Shown: piece by piece, positions 60,127 through 64,000 of the stretch | Numbering within the stretch: position 1 is the stretch's first letter | Layout: each line of letters opens with the position of its first letter | Source of the DNA: UBA7985 sp038141425 | GTDB taxonomy: Bacteria; Pseudomonadota; Alphaproteobacteria; UBA7985 | Assembly: GCA_038141425.1 (NCBI GenBank) | Contig: JAYQIC010000010.1 | Location: 620,001-684,000, forward strand | Direction of reading: 5' to 3' | DNA: 64,000 nucleotides | Translations under genes and position numbers: made by a program | The notes under the pieces: generated by a model | Database searches by the model: none | What the model was told of the DNA's origin: nothing | Seen by the model: the letters and a program-made list of their open reading frames with translations, nothing else

Positions 60127-60997
60127 TCAGCCCATGGCCGCCAGCATCGCTTCACCCAGCCCAGCGGGGCTGTCCGCGACAACAAAGCCGGCCGAACGCA
60201 TGGCTTCGATCTTCGAGCCTGCATCGCCCTTGCCCCCGGCGATGATGGCGCCGGCGTGGCCCATGCGCTTACCCGGAGGGGCAGACACACCCGCGATGAA
60301 GCCGGCGATCGGCTTCTTGTTGGCGTGCGAAGCGTAAAAGGCCGCCGCTTCTTCCTCCGCCGAACCACCGATCTCGCCGATCATGATGATGCCCTGGGTT
60401 TCATCGTCTTCGAGGAACAGCTCGAGACAGTCGATGAAGTTGGTGCCGTTGACCGGGTCGCCGCCGATGCCGATGCAGGTCGACTGGCCCAGACCGGTCG
60501 CCGTGGTCTGCGCCCCCGCCTCATAGGTCAGCGTGCCCGAGCGGGAGACGCTCCCGCTCTTGCCGCGCTGGTGGATGTGACCGGGCATGATCCCGATCTT
60601 GCAGGCACCGGGGGTGATGATACCGGGGCAGTTGGGCCCGATCAGCCGGGTTTTGGAGCCATCCAGCGCGCGCTTGACCCGCACCATATCCAGCACCGGA
60701 ATGCCTTCGGTAATGCAGACCACCAGCTCGATCCCGGCGTCGATCGCCTCGAGGATGGAGTCAGCCGCAAACGGCGGCGGCACGTAGATGACCGACGCGT
60801 TGGCCTCGGTCGCATGCCGGGCTTCGGCGACGGTGTTAAACACCGGCAGGTCGAGGTGGGTCTGCCCCCTTCCCCGGGGTTACGCCGCCAACGACCTGAG
60901 TGCCGTAGGCCAGCGCCTGTTCAGAGTGAAAGGTGCCTTGCGCGCCTGTGAAACCCTGCGTGATCACGCGGGTGTTCTGATCGACGAGAACTGCCAT
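60127..60997 (-). CDS. sucD: Succinyl-CoA synthetase alpha subunit (one frameshift)
   Basis: TCA-cycle enzyme subunit carrying the phosphohistidine. ATG 60997 is 2 nt after the sucC stop. NTRVITQGFTGAQGTFH is the CoA-binding start. A surplus G in the CCCCC run at 60865-60869 breaks the frame, which resumes as QTHLDLPVFNTVAEAR. LIGPNCPGIITPGACKIGIM and RSGTLTYEAGAQT are typical. The active His lies in APPGKRMGHAGAIIAGG. Corrected length is about 289 residues. Confidence 0.95.
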
Positions 60998-60999
60998 GG

Positions 61000-62202
61000 T
61001 TACGCGGCCTCCCTGACGGCGCGGGTGATCTTTTCGGCGGCATCGCCGAGGTTGTCAGCGGGAATGATGGTCAGGCCTGAATCAGCCATGATCGCCTTGC
61101 CCTTCTCGACGTTGGTGCCTTCGAGCCGGACCACCAGCGGCACGGAAAGGCTGGTCTCCCGGGCTGCTGCAACGACGCCGCTGGCGATGATGTCACACTT
61201 CATGATCCCGCCGAAAATGTTGACGAGAATGCCCTTCACGTTGGGGTCGGACAGGATGATTTTGAAGGCTGCCGTCACCCGTTCTTCGGTGGCGCCGCCG
61301 CCGACATCGAGGAAGTTGGCAGGCTCGGAGCCGTAGAGCTTGATGATGTCCATGGTCGCCATGGCCAGCCCGGCGCCGTTGACCATGCAGCCGATTTCAC
61401 CGTCGAGCTTGACGTAGTTCAGGTCCCAGGCCGCGGCTTCGCGCTCGGAGGCGTCTTCCTCGTCTTCGTCGCGCAGCTCATCGAGGGCCTTGTGCCGGAA
61501 CAGCGCGTTGTCGTCGAAGCCGACCTTGGCATCCAGCGCCAGCAGTTCACCATCACCCGTCACCACCAGCGGATTGATCTCCACCATAGCGCAGTCGAGG
61601 TCGATGAAGGCCTTGTAGAGCCCCATCAGGAACCGTGTCGCCGATTTAACCTGCGCGCCTTCCAGCCCGAGGCCGAAGGCGATCGACCGGGCATGATGAC
61701 CCTGAATGCCGGTCGCGGGGTCGATGTCGACCTGCATGATCTTTTCCGGGGTTTCCTCGGCCACGGTTTCAATGTCCATGCCGCCTTCGGTCGAGGCGAC
61801 GATGGTCACGCGCGAGGTGGCGCGGTCGACCAGCAGCGACAGGTACAGCTCCCGCGCAATATCGCAGCCCGCTTCGACGTACAGCCGCTTGACCTCTTTG
61901 CCCTCGGGGCCGGTCTGCTTGGTCACCAGCGTGTTGCCGAGCATGAAGCGCGCTGCTTCCTCGACCGCTTCGACGGACTTGACCACGCGGACACCGCCGC
62001 CGGTTGCACGCTCGGGGTCATTGACGAAGTGGCCCGCACCGCGGCCACCGGCGTGGATCTGGGATTTGACGACGTAGACCGGGCCGCCAAGTTTTTCGGC
62101 CGCTGCGACGGCGTCTTCAGGGGTAAAGGCCACGGCGCCATCGAGCACGGCAACGCCGTAGTCTCTGAGCAGTGCTTTGCCCTGATATTCGTGGATATTC
62201 AT
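61000..62202 (-). CDS. sucC: Succinyl-CoA synthetase beta subunit
   Basis: ATP-grasp subunit, 400 residues from ATG 62202 (MNIHEYQGKALLRDYGVAVL); the open frame extends upstream, but this is the universal start. YVVKSQIHAGGRGAGHF and MVEINPLVVTGDGELLALDAK bind nucleotide and metal; NIFGGIMKCDIIASGV is a C-terminal signature. Intact. First gene of sucC-sucD. Confidence 0.97.
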   Translation of the reverse strand: MNIHEYQGKALLRDYGVAVLDGAVAFTPEDAVAAAEKLGGPVYVVKSQIHAGGRGAGHFVNDPERATGGGVRVVKSVEAVEEAARFMLGNTLVTKQTGPEGKEVKRLYVEAGCDIARELYLSLLVDRATSRVTIVASTEGGMDIETVAEETPEKIMQVDIDPATGIQGHHARSIAFGLGLEGAQVKSATRFLMGLYKAFIDLDCAMVEINPLVVTGDGELLALDAKVGFDDNALFRHKALDELRDEDEEDASEREAAAWDLNYVKLDGEIGCMVNGAGLAMATMDIIKLYGSEPANFLDVGGGATEERVTAAFKIILSDPNVKGILVNIFGGIMKCDIIASGVVAAARETSLSVPLVVRLEGTNVEKGKAIMADSGLTIIPADNLGDAAEKITRAVREAA

Positions 62203-62310
62203 GCTGAGGAAGGCTCCCTGTCCTGCGTCTTTCCACCCCCATCCGGCGCAGGAACGGCGGGGGGCGGCGCTCGTCGACGCGTCGCGTCTTGAGCACCGGA
62301 AGTCGCGCAC

Positions 62311-62338
62311 ACAATACGCCCGGTTTTGGGGGGGTCAA
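62311..62338 (-). promoter_or_regulatory. Candidate sucC promoter
   Basis: On the minus strand TTGACC and TATTGT lie 16 bp apart, about 100 nt before the sucC start. The spacer contains a C-run that could be one base short in this sequence, which would give 17 bp. Confidence 0.55.
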
Positions 62339-62454
62339 TGCGCCTTCCTGCCTAGCGGTGTCGCGCCAGCGGCATGCAGCCATGGCGCCAAGGCCGGGTC
62401 ACGTGCGGCCCGCAGGCCGATGCAGCAACAGCCGCCCGAATGGTCGCTGGCGGC

Positions 62455-62515
62455 GAGGCGGTTGGGTTGGCGGTTGGCGAGCGTTGGTTGGCGGTTGGCG
62501 TGCGTCGGTTGCGGC
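62455..62515. repeat. Imperfect GGTTGGC tandem repeat
   Basis: The units GGTTGGGTTGGCGGTTGGCG and GTTGGTTGGCGGTTGGCG, then a decayed GTCGGTTGCGGCG, run up to the antiporter stop. Probably a slippage-generated simple repeat; a terminator role is possible but unproven. Confidence 0.55.
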
Positions 62516-62518
62516 GCG

Positions 62519-64000
62519 CTAGCGCTCGTCGGCGTTGCTGCTGCCTTGCCAGCCCTCGGGCTGGCTGCCACGGCCCGCCTTTTCATCCTCAGCGAGCAGG
62601 TTGGCGAGGTCTTCGGTCGCCTTCCGCACCCGTTCGATGCGTTCCTTCTCGCCGATGCCCTGCTCTTCCATCCGTGTCCAGTCGCGCATCAGCGCAATGT
62701 CGTAGGTTTCGAAACGCTTGGCGGCCTGTCGCGCAGCAAAGGGGCGGGTGCCGAGGAATTCGAGCGCACGCTGGCTCATCTGGACAGCGCCTTCGAAGGT
62801 TTCGCGCACCACCTCGTCGGCCCCGGCCTTGAGCAGGGTCATGGCGTCCCGGCGCTCGCGGGCGCGGGCAACGATACGCAAATGGGGGAAATGCCGTCGC
62901 GCCAACTCGACGATCTCCCGCGTCTTATTGCTGTTGTCGATGGCGACGATCAGAACGCGCGCCGACCCGGCCCCGGCGCTTTCCAGCAGGTCAAGGCGGG
63001 AGGCATCGCCGTAGAAGGCCCGGTGGCCGAAGCGGCGCATCAGGTCGATCTGGTCGGGGTCGTGATCGAGGACCGTGGCCGACACCCTCAGCCCCTGTAG
63101 CATGCGGATAATGATGGTTCCCACACGGCCAAAACCGGCGACGATGACCGGATTGCCCTCGTCATAGACGTCATCGGCCGATGGATTGGACCGGGCCTGA
63201 GAGGCAGGCTGCAGCACGCGCTCGTTAAAGATCACCAGCATGGGGGTCAGCAGCATCGACAGCGCCACCACCAGCGTGAAGCGGTCGGTCAGCTCACGCG
63301 GCAGCACGTCTTCGGCGATCATGAAACCGAACAGGACGAAGGCGAACTCGCCGCCCTGCGCCAGCAGCAGTGCCATGGTGAACCGACTGCTCAGGTCCAG
63401 CCGCGCCACCGTGGCGAGCCCGAAGATGATCAAGGCCTTGAGCACGACCAGCCCCGCAAGCAGGCCGAAGATGATCAGCGGCTCACTGAGCAGGGTGTCA
63501 AAGTTGATCTGCGCGCCGACGGTGATGAAGAACAGGCCGAGCAACAGGCCCTTGAAGGGCTCGATATCGCTCTCCAGCTCGTGGCGGTATTCGCTGTCAG
63601 CCAGCACCACGCCGGCAATGAATGTGCCCAGCGCCGCCGACAGGCCGATGGCCCCCATCAGGAAGGCAATGCCAACGACGATCAGCAGCGCGACGGCGGT
63701 GAACAGCTCGCGGATATGCGTGCGGGCGACGACCCGGAACAGCGGGCGGATGGCGTAGCGCCCACCAAAGATAATGGCGAGAATGACCGCGATCGACACC
63801 CCGGCCTGCCCCCAGGCCGACAGGTTCTGGGTCAGGTCAAAGATCGCCTCTTCGCCGCCGTGACCTGCCCCGTGGCTGCCCGCATCGTGGCCACCCGCAT
63901 CGTGGCTGCCCGCAGCTTGACCGGCGCCATCGTGACCCATTCCCTCGCTAGCGCCGTGGCCATCCCCGCCCGCGAGGCCGAAGCCCCCCGGGTGCGCGAG
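62519..64000 (-). CDS. Kef-type potassium/proton antiporter, C-terminal part (cut by window edge)
   Basis: Monovalent cation:proton antiporter-2 family with a regulatory RCK/TrkA-N domain. The open frame reaches the window edge; about 490 codons are visible. Membrane helices include VALLIVVGIAFLMGAIGLSA and ALLLAQGGEFAFVLFGFMI. The NAD-binding RCK domain begins PVIVAGFGRVGTIIIRML, with DHDPDQIDLMRRFGHRAFYG. Unusually, the loop at 63880-64000 is Gly/His/Ala-rich (SHDAGGHDAGSHGAGHGG). KefB and KefC cannot be distinguished. Confidence 0.87.
   Translation of the reverse strand, partial: LAHPGGFGLAGGDGHGASEGMGHDGAGQAAGSHDAGGHDAGSHGAGHGGEEAIFDLTQNLSAWGQAGVSIAVILAIIFGGRYAIRPLFRVVARTHIRELFTAVALLIVVGIAFLMGAIGLSAALGTFIAGVVLADSEYRHELESDIEPFKGLLLGLFFITVGAQINFDTLLSEPLIIFGLLAGLVVLKALIIFGLATVARLDLSSRFTMALLLAQGGEFAFVLFGFMIAEDVLPRELTDRFTLVVALSMLLTPMLVIFNERVLQPASQARSNPSADDVYDEGNPVIVAGFGRVGTIIIRMLQGLRVSATVLDHDPDQIDLMRRFGHRAFYGDASRLDLLESAGAGSARVLIVAIDNSNKTREIVELARRHFPHLRIVARARERRDAMTLLKAGADEVVRETFEGAVQMSQRALEFLGTRPFAARQAAKRFETYDIALMRDWTRMEEQGIGEKERIERVRKATEDLANLLAEDEKAGRGSQPEGWQGSSNADER

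Larger units (their letters stand above)
62203..62518. other. Intergenic region between the Kef-type gene and sucC
   Basis: About 316 bp without a gene. It contains the sucC promoter candidate and, next to the antiporter stop, a short GGTTGGC tandem repeat. Confidence 0.55.

Overview
This 64 kb window is GC-rich bacterial chromosome, most likely from an alphaproteobacterium. The evidence is gene content and order: the dgt-argS-SPOR-scpA-scpB-tatA-tatB-tatC block, erpA next to xthA, sucC-sucD-sucA-sucB, a heterotetrameric sarcosine oxidase (soxBDAG), System I cytochrome c maturation genes and an aspartate/glutamate leucyltransferase gene. No phage, transposase, CRISPR array or rRNA was found. 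The only RNA gene seen is a tRNA-Leu(UAG).

Layout. 0-5 kb: minus-strand purine operon purM-purN-purF-purD-purC, with purC cut by the window edge. 5-9.4 kb: lon (minus), tRNA-Leu and trigger factor (plus), i.e. protein quality control. 9.4-12 kb: a Sel1-repeat protein with a C-terminal SPOR-like domain, and a DMT-family exporter. 12-17.3 kb: soxBDAG, oxidising sarcosine to glycine with one-carbon transfer to folate. 17.3-19.1 kb: a sulfotransferase and an SDR with altered catalytic residues. 19.4-21.7 kb: a badly disrupted repeat-rich surface-layer/RTX-like gene flanked by short repeat elements. 22-28.8 kb: galactoside module galM-galT-galK, a lone LptF/LptG-like permease and a GH42 beta-galactosidase. 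28.8-35 kb: a second DMT transporter and ccmC-D-E-F-G-H-I. 35-37 kb: an unrecognised cysteine-rich lipoprotein and a second Sel1 protein. 37-46 kb: tatC/B/A, scpB/A, a SPOR protein, argS and dgt. 46-54 kb: erpA, xthA, a hypothetical gene, ilvD, bpt, an ion antiporter, an Lrp-type regulator and metZ. 54-62 kb: sucB, sucA, a beta-lactamase-fold lipoprotein, sucD and sucC. 62.5-64 kb: the C-terminal part of a Kef-type antiporter.

A dominant property of the sequence is its many single-base frameshifts. They occur in lon, tig, purM, metZ, sucA, sucB, sucD and nearly all sox, gal and ccm genes, often in runs of 3-5 identical bases. In each case the reading frame resumes in another phase with conserved protein sequence. 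I count about 43 outside the surface-layer gene, and about 14 within its 2.35 kb. The first group reads as uncorrected sequencing or assembly indels, because several hit normally essential genes. The excess in the surface-layer gene may be real decay. Coordinates of frameshifted genes therefore cover the whole reconstructed gene.

The most interesting leads are a TatC with an insert of about 60 residues in its second periplasmic loop; lysine/alanine-rich tails on both TatA and TatB; a SucB in which most of the E3-binding domain appears missing; a beta-lactamase-fold lipoprotein with Met in place of the SxxK lysine; a cysteine-rich lipoprotein beside the ccm genes; a perfect hairpin directly before metZ; and a Gly/His-rich loop in the Kef-type antiporter. 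No wholly new multi-gene system is evident.
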